Positions 1 to 7,683 of a stretch of 18,585 nucleotides of DNA are shown here, piece after piece (positions within the stretch are counted from its first letter, which is position 1; each line of letters starts with the position of its first letter). The notes under the pieces are model-generated. The model made no database searches, was not told where the DNA came from, and worked only from the letters and a program-made list of their open reading frames with translations. Origin of the DNA: an uncultured Lachnospiraceae bacterium. Its GTDB lineage: Bacteria > Bacillota > Clostridia > Lachnospirales > Lachnospiraceae. Location of the stretch: the NCBI GenBank assembly GCA_910585005.1, contig CAJUCN010000037.1:1-18585 (forward strand), written 5' to 3'. The translations under genes and the position numbers were made by a program.

Positions 1-1
1 T

Positions 2-118
2 CAGATAGGTCAGGTATCGGATGTATGTTTCAGCTTCCTGTTCAGCCCTCTGGAATTCCTCTTTCGGGATCAGCGTCCCTTTATAAGTATTGCTGTAGTA
101 ATCGTATTTTACATACAT
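2..118 (-). CDS. Probable head-tail connector protein (gp6-like), N-terminal part, runs off left edge
   Basis: Thirty-nine codons are visible before the window ends. The start ATG lies two bases after the stop of the upstream 51-aa ORF and is preceded by a GGGGGTG ribosome site. The opening (MYVKYDYYSNTYKGTLIP, then a charged helix with AETYIRYLTYL) resembles the N-terminus of gp6-like connectors of Firmicute phages, which begin with an aromatic-rich stretch, a G-T-I/L-P turn and a helix ending in D/R-x-L-T. In such phages this protein docks under the portal and starts the tail-joining neck. The assignment rests on pattern memory of a short fragment; the rest of the protein is needed to confirm it. 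Confidence 0.5.
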   Translation of the reverse strand, partial: MYVKYDYYSNTYKGTLIPKEEFQRAEQEAETYIRYLTYL

Positions 119-120
119 TC

Positions 121-276
121 TTAACACCCCCTGCGTTTTGCCCTCATGGTAATGTCAGCCATAATCTCGGCTTCACTCATTCCCTGTTGCCCCAAGTAGC
201 TGACAAATGCCGCTTTAAATGCACGTTCAGCCCTTGCGTCAGCAATTCCTTCTGCTTGTTTAAAGCTGTAAATCAA
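121..276 (-). CDS. Small phage protein, 51 aa, TTG start or frameshifted ATG start
   Basis: The open frame encodes about 51 residues (YSFKQAEGIADARAE, then an Ala-rich helix, ending MRAKRRGC). It sits in the structural operon between the Prp-like protease and the putative connector, with its stop two bases from the next ATG. I do not recognise a function. The start is uncertain. The only in-frame start is a TTG at 276 with a weak ribosome site. A well-placed AGGTGAGG plus ATG at 295 opens in another frame and stops after 11 codons. One extra base in the A-run just after that ATG would explain this, so the gene may be frameshifted. Confidence 0.5.
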   Translation of the reverse strand: MIYSFKQAEGIADARAERAFKAAFVSYLGQQGMSEAEIMADITMRAKRRGC

Positions 277-331
277 ATAACAGTTTTTTCTTCATGTTTC
301 AATCCTCACCTTTCTGTGATATTTCCGTATT

Positions 332-670
332 TTACGCCCCGTCAGGCATGAAAAAAGCACCCTTTCCGGATGCTGATTCATTACCAGTTTTCAGTTCAAT
401 AACCGGGTATTCTTGGGCAATCCCAAGAATACCCAAAAACCATGTATCAATCAGGGCTTTGCCCGTGTCGTTGATCGTCTGCCACTCAATACAGATATTC
501 CCCGGTTCCGCGCTTTCATTTAATCCCATGCAGGCTATTTCTTTCAGACCCTTTATCAGTGTAAGGGTAATAGCGGAAACGGCGGCACAGACAATATCTG
601 AACCATACGGGGCTGTGTTTGCGTGGCCTGATACATGGATCCTATTCTGTGTCAGTGATACGCTGATCAC
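332..670 (-). CDS. Prp-type (YsxB-like) ribosomal-processing cysteine protease homologue, phage-encoded
   Basis: The protein has 112 aa from a GTG start at 670. That start is chosen because an ideal AAAGGAGGTGG lies directly before it and the upstream in-frame ATG at 688 falls at the edge of that site. The Prp signature is clear: a beta-strand opening, then SGHANTAPYGSDIVCAAVSAI, with the catalytic pair His16 and Cys28 in the family spacing GHA-x5-G-x-DIVCAA. Cellular Prp trims the N-terminal extension of ribosomal protein L27 in Firmicutes, and the S. aureus enzyme is also known to cleave phage 80-alpha scaffold and capsid proteins. A copy inside a phage head operon is therefore likely to act as a maturation protease, by inference. 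The host L27 operon copy is not in this window. Confidence 0.8.
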   Translation of the reverse strand: MISVSLTQNRIHVSGHANTAPYGSDIVCAAVSAITLTLIKGLKEIACMGLNESAEPGNICIEWQTINDTGKALIDTWFLGILGIAQEYPVIELKTGNESASGKGAFFMPDGA

Positions 671-718
671 GACTCCACCTCCTTTCATAGAAAAAGCACC
701 GCCAACAATGACGATGCT

Positions 719-898
719 TTAATAAATTGCTTCAATATCCAGATAACCCATATCATAAACATCTTTCTTTTCAGAAACACATTTACCGATAATGTCAATC
801 ATTTCTTCTTCCGTGCGCCCGCTCATGGAGATAGTTGGAAAAGAATCATCAAAAGTTTTTTCATATAATTCCAACGCCTGTAACAATTTATCACTCAT
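719..898 (-). CDS. Small acidic phage protein, 59 aa, unknown function
   Basis: The ORF reads MSDKLLQALELYEKTF and continues to GYLDIEAIY. Its ATG immediately follows the TAA of the minor head protein gene, which indicates translational coupling within the head operon. It is acidic, probably mostly helical, and has no membrane segment or cysteine-ligand motif. No function can be assigned. Compactness, coupling and absence of internal stops support it as a real gene. Confidence 0.7.
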   Translation of the reverse strand: MSDKLLQALELYEKTFDDSFPTISMSGRTEEEMIDIIGKCVSEKKDVYDMGYLDIEAIY

Positions 899-2968
899 TT
901 AGTCCACCCCTTTCAATATCTCAAGCATAGTTTTATAAGAGTTTGGCAGATACTTTTTTACATACTCCAGTGATTCACCCCCGCACACTTCCGCACTCAT
1001 GATATTAGCCCACGCTTCGGAAGCTGTTTCATATTGTCTACAGATAACCTTTGTTTTTGCCTGATTGCTGGCATCTAGCCCTAACGCCTTATACACCTGC
1101 TGCAATTCTTTTTTTCGTGTACCGCCCACTATCTTATCCATAGATTCTATCGCGGAATACTTACGGTTATAGTATTTCTCACCATGCCCCCATCGGATCC
1201 TTGACTTCGGGAAAAGTCCGTCAATAACGTCTTGTACTCCGCTACTTGCGTTGTGCGTAGCAAGATCAGCTTTCGCTTCCGTGGTCAGTATATCTTTGAT
1301 GTGCTGTTTATCTTTCCGTAAAGCAACGAGAAATTTATCACTGGAACTTGCGACATTCGGAAAAGACCTGTCTAGCCCGGTTGCCCTTCTGACTGCTTCC
1401 ATTTCCTTGAAGGTCAGATTGCGGAAAGATGCCCGTGCATCAAAAAAGTGTCCGTATTCATGTGCAAGTGTGCCGTATTTATTCATATCACTGTATTTAG
1501 GATAATCAAAATTCAGCTTATTTTCAGCGGGAGAGTACACACCGCTTGCGCTGGTTTTCTTGACACTGTTTATCTTGTCTGCATATCCTTTATACAGTCT
1601 GGTAATGTTTGCATTCCTATGGGTATTGATCATATTCAGGTATTCAATATATTCATTACCGGCCATGCCGGAGTGTTTCAATTTACTTAATTCCTGAATC
1701 GTTTCCCGCTTATTTTTTATTATAACATTTTCAGCAGCTTTCTGTCTAGCACGTTCCTTCGCCTTGTTTGCCTGTTCAACTTTCCATTTATTGTATATGC
1801 TTGTGGAAGGTGCGACACGCCCTTTCAGGTCATAATAAATACGTTCGCGCTGTTCAGGAAGATTGAACTTTTTGCTAAACTCTGCATATTCATCAAGCAT
1901 AGCCTGATATTTGGATTTAGCGTTGATTACGTCATCCTTATCGGCCTTCCCCTGTTGTAGCAGTTTCACCTTCTCGCGCTGCGCCCGCATTGCCGTTTCC
2001 ATTTGCCGTTGTTTCTGTGTGGCTTCATACAGATTGTATTCCTTGCCCCGGAACGGCTTCTTTTCAGCTTCTTCACGGGCTTTTGCTTCCAGCCATTCAT
2101 CAGAATAGTTCCTGACCGAAACACCCGGAATAAAAGGGTAGTAGGTGTGTCTGCAATTCCACCCTAAAAGACCGGAGCCAGTTCCCAGTCCACAGACAGA
2201 ATAAAGCTGTTCTTTTCTCCATACACGCCCCTGCCATGCCGCATGATCAGGACGTGCTCCCGGATGCCAGTCAATTTCAAACTGGTCCGTACCCAGCCTT
2301 CGGGCATTCATCTCAGAAATATGCCCGATAAGCTGTCCCATGCCTGTAAGAAGTGCACGCCTGACAGCCACATCCACCCGGCTGCTGCGCCCGGAATCAT
2401 TATCAACCGACCGTAGCCCAGAAACAGTCATTTCACCTACGACCTTGCGAATCAGTGTATTATAGTCAAAGTCCCCGGATGCCATCATGGTGATTGCATT
2501 GTCCAGATAGCCGTTGTATATCTCTGACAGTGGTGTGAACACTTTCCGGCCCTTTCCCATATTCACCATAAACCCCAGTGATTTACTGATATTGAAAAGT
2601 TCATCAGTAGACCGCTGGATCAGTGCGTTGGTCATCTGTTGCAATTCATCGTTCTGTTCATACGGCGTAAAATGTGCGTTCACCTGATCATACACCGCCT
2701 TTGACCTGACGTATTCGGTTTCAATCACTTCATCGTACAACCGGAAGGTGTCAACATAGTCACCACCCACCGCTGAACGGATGATATTTTCAACATCTTC
2801 CATACTGTGCCCCAGCACCATATAACGCTGTAGCTGCCAGTCAGCAGCAGAAGTGACACTTCCTGCCTTTTGGATCCGGCGCACCACATCAGACATTATT
2901 TCCTGTTCCAGCATCCTGTATTTCTTTTCCACACCGGAAGACAATAAAGACTGGTATTCAGGTTTCAT
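899..2968 (-). CDS. Phage minor head protein (minor capsid protein 2 / SPP1 gp7-like) with C-terminal zinc-metallopeptidase-like domain
   Basis: The protein has 689 aa. Residues about 1-290 match the phage minor head/minor capsid 2 family: helical N-terminus, then WHPGARPDHAAWQGRVW near 234-250 and the Cys motif GWNCRHTYYPFI near 269-280. Residues about 295-430 are a charged, probably coiled-coil linker. Residues about 430-689 form an extra domain containing LAHEYGHFF, with the zinc-binding HExxH at 503-507 and a downstream glutamate in ETASEAWANIM (about 651) as possible third ligand, the gluzincin arrangement. Minor head proteins of this class bind the portal, and some are injected. Fused enzymatic or toxin-like domains are known in the family, especially ADP-ribosyltransferases. 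The ATG overlaps the portal stop (ATGA). The head module is confident; peptidase activity is inferred from motif only. Confidence 0.85.
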   Translation of the reverse strand: MKPEYQSLLSSGVEKKYRMLEQEIMSDVVRRIQKAGSVTSAADWQLQRYMVLGHSMEDVENIIRSAVGGDYVDTFRLYDEVIETEYVRSKAVYDQVNAHFTPYEQNDELQQMTNALIQRSTDELFNISKSLGFMVNMGKGRKVFTPLSEIYNGYLDNAITMMASGDFDYNTLIRKVVGEMTVSGLRSVDNDSGRSSRVDVAVRRALLTGMGQLIGHISEMNARRLGTDQFEIDWHPGARPDHAAWQGRVWRKEQLYSVCGLGTGSGLLGWNCRHTYYPFIPGVSVRNYSDEWLEAKAREEAEKKPFRGKEYNLYEATQKQRQMETAMRAQREKVKLLQQGKADKDDVINAKSKYQAMLDEYAEFSKKFNLPEQRERIYYDLKGRVAPSTSIYNKWKVEQANKAKERARQKAAENVIIKNKRETIQELSKLKHSGMAGNEYIEYLNMINTHRNANITRLYKGYADKINSVKKTSASGVYSPAENKLNFDYPKYSDMNKYGTLAHEYGHFFDARASFRNLTFKEMEAVRRATGLDRSFPNVASSSDKFLVALRKDKQHIKDILTTEAKADLATHNASSGVQDVIDGLFPKSRIRWGHGEKYYNRKYSAIESMDKIVGGTRKKELQQVYKALGLDASNQAKTKVICRQYETASEAWANIMSAEVCGGESLEYVKKYLPNSYKTMLEILKGVD

Positions 2969-4407
2969 TCAAGCATCACTTCGCTTTCCTGCGCCGGGAG
3001 ATTTGCCTGCGCCTGTTCCAGCGTTTCCCCGTACCATTTAGCCCGGTACTCAGCCACACCCATAGCCCCCATTGCCACATCCTGACGGTCATTCTGCCTT
3101 TCCGTAACTTTATCCTCAATGATGGAATCGTCAAACCGGATAGTAATATCAGTATTTTCATTCAGCCCCGGCGTTCCCATGCTGATACCGGTCCGGATGA
3201 TCGTCCGGATCAGTTGGATCAGGACACGGTTCAGCACCAGTTCATGTTTCACCAACGAACGGTACATATCGGAATTTTCGCTGATCACTTCTGTAGCGGT
3301 TTTCACGCCGCCATTTTCAAACTTATAGCGGTTTGTTCCAAACCCACACGCCATGGAAAGGAAATTCAAATCATCCGTGATCCCCTTGCTGTGCTGTTCA
3401 ATCCTCAACTCCATGTTGACCTCATGGATCGCTTCCTTTGATTCCGCATTTTTGAAAAAATCTTCCGGCAGTTCATAAAACACCGTATCATTCGGATCAA
3501 AGACTGCGTTCCCGTCCACGTTGGTGACAAATTCAGGTGCAACAAACAGCCGCTTTTTCCCTAAAGAAAATTCATTGGCGTAACTGTCATATTTCAGGTC
3601 AATGCTGCGGACTATATCTATCCCGTTTGCAAACAGGGCTATGCCCATCGGATTCGTTGTGTCATCGTCTGCATTGTTCACAATGTTCAGACGGTCAATG
3701 ATGAACATTGGCTGATCAGAATAAGTTTCAAGGCGTTCCGCCAACCCGGAAAAGCAGGGAATCATGCGCCACTGTTCCGGCGTTAATTCTATACCGCTTC
3801 CGGCTGTATCTTCCACAACCTTATTTTCGATCACATACTGTCGCCCGCCATCTGCCAGTGGTTCCAGCCTGTGATACTGTATATGAACGTATTTCTTGCA
3901 CTTGTAAGTCTTACGGAATGTGAAGATACATTCCTTCACAACCTTGTTTTCCCATGAAGTAGGGAAGATATTCAACGCATCCACATAGTTAATCCCGATC
4001 TTTCCCCCTGTCATATTCCCGGCTTCGTCCACCTGGCCATCCCGGATATAGACCACATATGCCACGGTTCCCAGAGCGGCCTTCCATTCCTGATATTCGT
4101 TCCCCAGCTCTTCCCATGTGTTATCAGTCAAGACCTCTTTCACAAACTTGTCAGTAGCCGGATCCGCTATGGCGATCTGTACCTTCTCATTCAGCAGCAG
4201 ATCAGCAATATCCTCACATACCTTTTTTGCCATACTTAAAGAATACCGGGTGCAGTTTATAGAAGTGCCGTTCCCCCGGTAAACCTTGTATTTGTGGAAT
4301 TTCCGCACATTGGAATAGTACCAACTGCGCCACACCCTGATAGTCCTGTAAAATGTAGGATCCACCGTATTAATATCATGATTTTTGAAATATGAAAAAA
4401 TATCCAT
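2965..4407 (-). CDS. Phage portal protein, A118/SPP1-like
   Basis: The protein has 480 aa, a normal length for Firmicute siphophage portals. It would form the dodecameric ring at the capsid vertex through which terminase pumps DNA. The N-terminal region (Y-x-x-W-K/R-rich opening, then MAKKVCEDIADLLLNEKV) and the middle (LGTVAYVVYIRDGQ, then NPMGIALFANGIDIVRSID) follow the A118-type portal layout. The C-terminal tail is acidic. Its ATG shares one base with the large terminase stop (TAATG), and its end overlaps the minor head gene by ATGA. This gives an unbroken terL-portal-minor head order. Confidence 0.9.
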   Translation of the reverse strand: MDIFSYFKNHDINTVDPTFYRTIRVWRSWYYSNVRKFHKYKVYRGNGTSINCTRYSLSMAKKVCEDIADLLLNEKVQIAIADPATDKFVKEVLTDNTWEELGNEYQEWKAALGTVAYVVYIRDGQVDEAGNMTGGKIGINYVDALNIFPTSWENKVVKECIFTFRKTYKCKKYVHIQYHRLEPLADGGRQYVIENKVVEDTAGSGIELTPEQWRMIPCFSGLAERLETYSDQPMFIIDRLNIVNNADDDTTNPMGIALFANGIDIVRSIDLKYDSYANEFSLGKKRLFVAPEFVTNVDGNAVFDPNDTVFYELPEDFFKNAESKEAIHEVNMELRIEQHSKGITDDLNFLSMACGFGTNRYKFENGGVKTATEVISENSDMYRSLVKHELVLNRVLIQLIRTIIRTGISMGTPGLNENTDITIRFDDSIIEDKVTERQNDRQDVAMGAMGVAEYRAKWYGETLEQAQANLPAQESEVMLE

Positions 4408-5816
4408 TACTTTTCCCCTTCGTCATCGTCCTGCACTGGCAGCCAGCGTTTCATTTTTGACCATAAACCCATGACCACATAGCGGATGCTGTCCATACAG
4501 TGATCATCAATCTTAACCGGTTCTTCTTTGCCCTTTTCAATGCTGTCCTTATCATACTCATAGGTTCCAAATTCACGCACAGCGTTTTCCTGTTTTGTGC
4601 GGCTCACGCTTATCATCTGATAGGTCAATAGCTTCTGTACCCGGCTGATCCCCAGCTTCACGTCATTTTCAGCATTCCGGATCACCACCCGAATATCTGC
4701 ATCCCTGGTGGCACGCTTTATCTCTTCCTGCATCCCTTTTGCTGAAGGATCCAGGAACAAATAAAAACGTGTATTTAACATCCCGTATTTCTCCTCCAGT
4801 CCTGCAACGAACCTCACAAAATCCTGTGCATATTCGGAAGGGCTTCGCTGGTGTCCTGATTCCCGGCCGCTGTGATAATATTCACCTAGCCCGCACAACT
4901 TCATATGCGGAATGTCCAGCCCAAACGCCTGAAACGTCGTTGCATTCTGCTGTCCATAGTCACCGCCAATACCAATAATAGAAAAACGCTGGTTCTGCCC
5001 AGGTTCAGCCATGTGTTCATTGCTGAACATATAATAAATGGCTTCGTCAATGCCTACGCACTGGCCAAGCCACACCCATCTGTATTGTCTTTCATCAATA
5101 CCCTGTAGAACTTCTGCTGATTGTATTAGGTCAGGCCCCAGCCAGTCAGGGGGAACATCCCTGTAGTCCGTGTGAATGTGGATGGTGTCCGGCCGCTGCT
5201 TCATCTTTTCCAGCCATTTCATGACCGGGCTATTTGGATTCTTTGGGGGATTAAACAAATAAAGCATCTGAAAATCGCCCTTGTTACCACGGGCAAAAGT
5301 AGCTTCAATATTCAGAAGTTCATCTTCGCCTTCCCCACCGTCAAAGAACTCTGTAAGTTCATCCAAAATGACCAGCTTGATCGGCTTATCTTCATCAATG
5401 ATCCCCTTTGTATCGTCTATACCGTCAGATCCCGCAAAATACATCGTAGTTCCGTACTTTGTACAAGTGATCTCCATAGGGGATTTTGTAATCTTAAATT
5501 TTTTCTTACTTATCCCAAGCCTATTAATCCCCCGAAGCATTTCCTTGTACACTGTTTTACGCAGCTTATTGTGGCGCTTACGCAATATCACCACAGAGCC
5601 GGAAGGATCGGAAATTAACTGGTAAATACCGCGAACCCCGGCAAAACTTGATTTCGTGCCGGCACGCCCGGATGTCAATATAATATGCTTTGCAGTCCGA
5701 TTATTGAAAATAACCTGATATTTGGGAATGATTATGTCACTGATCCGCACCTGCTGCTTTTTTGGCGGAGCAGTCATTAATGATTTCGACTCCATCATCT
5801 TCACCCTCTGTTCCAT
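4407..5816 (-). CDS. terL: Phage terminase large subunit (Terminase_3 / XtmB-like)
   Basis: This is the ATPase-nuclease motor of DNA packaging, 469 aa. The N-terminal ATPase has a Walker A-like LTSGRAGTKSS near 48-57 and Walker B plus catalytic Glu in LVILDELTEF near 148-157. The C-terminal RNase H-like nuclease shows its acidic residues in GGDYGQQN (Asp about 286), FLDPSAKG (about 356) and IDDHCMDSIRY (about 437-442). All key residues appear intact. The start is uncertain. The ATG at 5816 lacks a good ribosome site; the ATGs at 5798/5795 are better placed after GAGGGTG, inside the end of the broken small-terminase frame. Confidence 0.93.
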   Translation of the reverse strand: MEQRVKMMESKSLMTAPPKKQQVRISDIIIPKYQVIFNNRTAKHIILTSGRAGTKSSFAGVRGIYQLISDPSGSVVILRKRHNKLRKTVYKEMLRGINRLGISKKKFKITKSPMEITCTKYGTTMYFAGSDGIDDTKGIIDEDKPIKLVILDELTEFFDGGEGEDELLNIEATFARGNKGDFQMLYLFNPPKNPNSPVMKWLEKMKQRPDTIHIHTDYRDVPPDWLGPDLIQSAEVLQGIDERQYRWVWLGQCVGIDEAIYYMFSNEHMAEPGQNQRFSIIGIGGDYGQQNATTFQAFGLDIPHMKLCGLGEYYHSGRESGHQRSPSEYAQDFVRFVAGLEEKYGMLNTRFYLFLDPSAKGMQEEIKRATRDADIRVVIRNAENDVKLGISRVQKLLTYQMISVSRTKQENAVREFGTYEYDKDSIEKGKEEPVKIDDHCMDSIRYVVMGLWSKMKRWLPVQDDDEGEK

Positions 5817-6185
5817 AATGATGGCCGATCCTTTCTGTTTCGGCTTCCAATTTCTTCAAGTGTGCTTTCTGTTCAGGCGATGCCAAATCCATGTGAGCAA
5901 AAAGCCACTTCAATGCTTTCCTTGAAACGGACAACATTTACTTCCTTTTTGACTCCTATCTTTTCGTCAGTCTCTTCGTATTTTACTATGACCGGGTCAA
6001 ACGATCCCATAACAGGGACTATCTCATGTCCAAATTCAACATAATCGGTAATATCCGCAAATGCGATTACAGATCGAATCCAAGGACTCAAAAGGTAAAC
6101 AAAAAAGCCTTTGCTTATCGGTTAATTCAGGATTTTCTATCACCTGGTCAACCTCACCTGCAATGGCTTTTACCACTTTCCAGTA
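5737..6185 (-). pseudogene. terS: Phage terminase small subunit, degraded by internal deletions and frame changes
   Basis: Three pieces of one small-terminase protein lie in order but in different frames. The 5' piece (6185 to about 6085) reads VIENPELTDKQRLFC, a typical conserved N-terminal block. The middle piece (about 6070-5915) reads IAFADITDYVEFG and continues to VNVVRFKES. The 3' piece (about 5925-5737) reads KALKWLFAHMDLASPEQ and ends in EGEDDGVEIINDC. Between blocks 1 and 2 roughly 45-50 residues of the usual protein are absent; between 2 and 3 roughly 20-25 are absent. Both joins change frame, and an in-frame TAA precedes the 5' piece. The subunit normally recognises pac/cos DNA, so packaging initiation should be impaired. 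The missing lengths are estimates from memory of the family. Confidence 0.82.
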
Positions 6186-6385
6186 TTAATTCTCATTACT
6201 AATACAAAAAGAAAAAATAAGCATATTCCAACCATTATCAATGTGTCAATTGCCAATGCACACATAATTGAAAAAATTGGCATTGTCCAAAGTTTGCAAA
6301 AATACCCAGCCGTTCACAGGTCAGGTATTTTAAAATGGTATTGGGAAGAAGCATTTCTGCTTTTCACTTTATACTATATCACAGG
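6186..6385. other. AT-rich gap upstream of the terminase remnant
   Basis: No convincing gene is visible here. It contains a loose inverted repeat (AAAATACC at 6299-6306 against GGTATTTT at 6324-6331, 17-nt loop) without a convincing U-tract, and a short TGCCAAT/ATTGGCA pair near 6250-6283. In phages of this layout the pac or cos recognition site often lies next to terS, but nothing here identifies one. Confidence 0.3.
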
Positions 6386-6526
6386 CTAAATGTGTACTTC
6401 TATGTACTCTTTATTTTTTACATAATAAAAGTCCCTGCCAGCTAAGATACCTTGGATATAATCAAATATTTCTATATCTTCTTTTGCCTTTTCTATAGCT
6501 GTTTCATCGCTTGTTGCTTCAGGCAT
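6386..6526 (-). CDS. Small acidic phage ORF, 46 aa
   Basis: The ORF begins MPEATSDETAIEKAKED and ends KNKEYIEVHI. An excellent ribosome site (GGAGGGAAAGG) lies just before the ATG, which is the main reason to accept it. It is acidic, soluble and helix-prone at the N-terminus. It sits between the late regulator and the small-terminase remnant. No function is recognised. Confidence 0.55.
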   Translation of the reverse strand: MPEATSDETAIEKAKEDIEIFDYIQGILAGRDFYYVKNKEYIEVHI

Positions 6527-6625
6527 TTCCTTTCCCTCCTATAACATCCAATATACTTTTACCTTCTGTATAAACTTCTCAATCTGCTATAAACACTAGA
6601 AAATATGTATTTTGTACGCGCAATA

Positions 6626-7060
6626 TTAAATTTTAAGATTGAAATTTTTTAACGCTCTTGCATGTATTTGATGTATCCATTTCCAGCTAAATTCCATCTT
6701 CGCACAAATATCCTCCCACTTCATCAGCTTTATGTACCGATATATCAGAACATCCTTTTCATCTTCATCTGAAAGTTGTTCTATCCGGTCAGTAATCTCC
6801 TTGCATTTCCGGATCCGCTGGTACCTGTACCGCATATACCGCTTTTCTTCCCGATCCAGCAGCGCAGCATAACTGGATAAGTCATTTGGGCTTGATGAAT
6901 GGGGCATTCCATCATTTATCACAAGAGGGCATATCTGGCTCAATCGCATTTCCCTTATCTTAAGTTCACTGCGCTCCAATTGGCGAACTGCTTTCTCATA
7001 ACCTCTAAGATATTCTTTTTTCAGTTCCATCTCTAAAATATCCTTCTGTTCTTTTTTCAC
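6626..7060 (-). CDS. Sigma-like/DUF1492 (ArpU/RinA-type) phage late transcription regulator
   Basis: The protein has 144 aa from a GTG at 7060 with AGCGGAGG upstream. The N-terminal half is a charged coiled coil (about residues 3-40). The C-terminal half (about 90-144) is a sigma region 4-like helix-turn-helix: DEDEKDVLIYRYIKLMKWED, then FSWKWIHQIHARALKNF. Small sigma-like proteins of this type sit just upstream of terminase genes in Firmicute phages and switch on late packaging and structural genes. Its position directly before the terminase block fits that role. Its target promoter is not obvious. Confidence 0.75.
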   Translation of the reverse strand: MKKEQKDILEMELKKEYLRGYEKAVRQLERSELKIREMRLSQICPLVINDGMPHSSSPNDLSSYAALLDREEKRYMRYRYQRIRKCKEITDRIEQLSDEDEKDVLIYRYIKLMKWEDICAKMEFSWKWIHQIHARALKNFNLKI

Positions 7061-7084
7061 TGCTCAACCTCCGCTAGTCCCCTG

Positions 7085-7150
7085 CTAATCATTGCAAAAT
7101 GTTTCTTCTGTAGTACGGAAACCGTGTCTCATGTTAAGGCGTATACTCAT
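7085..7150 (-). CDS. Tiny ORF, 21 aa, coupled to the Rad52-like gene (doubtful)
   Basis: The ATG overlaps the TGA of the Rad52-like gene (ATGA) and the frame reads MSIRLNMRHGFRTTEETF before a TAG. The tight overlap suggests translational coupling, but the peptide is too short to judge. It may be the tail of a longer gene removed by deletion between the annealing protein and the late regulator. Confidence 0.25.
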   Translation of the reverse strand: MSIRLNMRHGFRTTEETFCND

Positions 7151-7683
7151 GCGCCGTTTTTCCTCTTATCAGTCTGAAATGCCATCTTATTCATGGAATC
7201 ATTTTTTATTGCTAATGCCTTGATTTCTCCATCCTCAATAATGATCTGTGTCACCCGGAACTTGTCGTATGTGGTGTATCTGCTTTTCCCGTTCTGCCCC
7301 TGGCTCTCTTTCAGGGTTACCGAATCCGCTTTGATCCAGATGAACGGGGCTGTATACAGCTCCCTTCCAATCCCCCAGTTAAAACATGCACGCTTGAATG
7401 CGTCAGACGCCTGCCCTTTTTCTTTCTCTGTATAGCTTTCCGTTCCTACATCCTGCTTTGTCACCCACTCTTTTTTCGATTCATCATAAATGGACACGTT
7501 GCAGAACAGGTTTCCATTAATAAGTTCATGGCTCCGTTTCCAGTTCTCGGCTCCAACTGTTTCGTCAAGGATTTTCATGTCACATCTGGCATCTTTATAA
7601 AGGAGAAGGGAACATCCTTTCTCACTGACTGTGTTTACCCGGCATTCAATGTCTTCCGCCGTCAGAAATCTAAACGGTTTCAT
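7147..7683 (-). CDS. Rad52/Sak-like single-strand annealing protein
   Basis: The protein has 178 aa from the ATG at 7683, which overlaps the HD gene stop by ATGA and follows a GGGAGG site. An in-frame start 51 nt upstream would run into the HD gene and has no ribosome site. The sequence has the phage Rad52/Rad22 look: DARCDMKILDETVGAENWKR, then GNLFCNVSIYDE, VGTESYTEKEKGQASDAFKR and ACFNWGIGRELYTAP. Members bind ssDNA as rings and anneal complementary strands in phage recombination and genome concatemer formation. No ssb or exonuclease partner is adjacent, which is unusual for such modules. Confidence 0.78.
   Translation of the reverse strand: MKPFRFLTAEDIECRVNTVSEKGCSLLLYKDARCDMKILDETVGAENWKRSHELINGNLFCNVSIYDESKKEWVTKQDVGTESYTEKEKGQASDAFKRACFNWGIGRELYTAPFIWIKADSVTLKESQGQNGKSRYTTYDKFRVTQIIIEDGEIKALAIKNDSMNKMAFQTDKRKNGA

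Noticed and set aside
25..722. Plus-strand open frames opposite the left-edge structural genes
   Set aside because: They lie antisense to tightly packed minus-strand phage genes with good ribosome sites, and their proteins have no recognisable family features.
5873..6091. Two separate small genes upstream of the large terminase
   Set aside because: Their sequences are consecutive conserved blocks of one small terminase in different frames, so they are better read as one pseudogene.
6241..6335. Possible regulatory RNA or terminator from weak inverted repeats
   Set aside because: Stems are short with long loops and no clear U-tract or promoter; chance is likely in AT-rich DNA.
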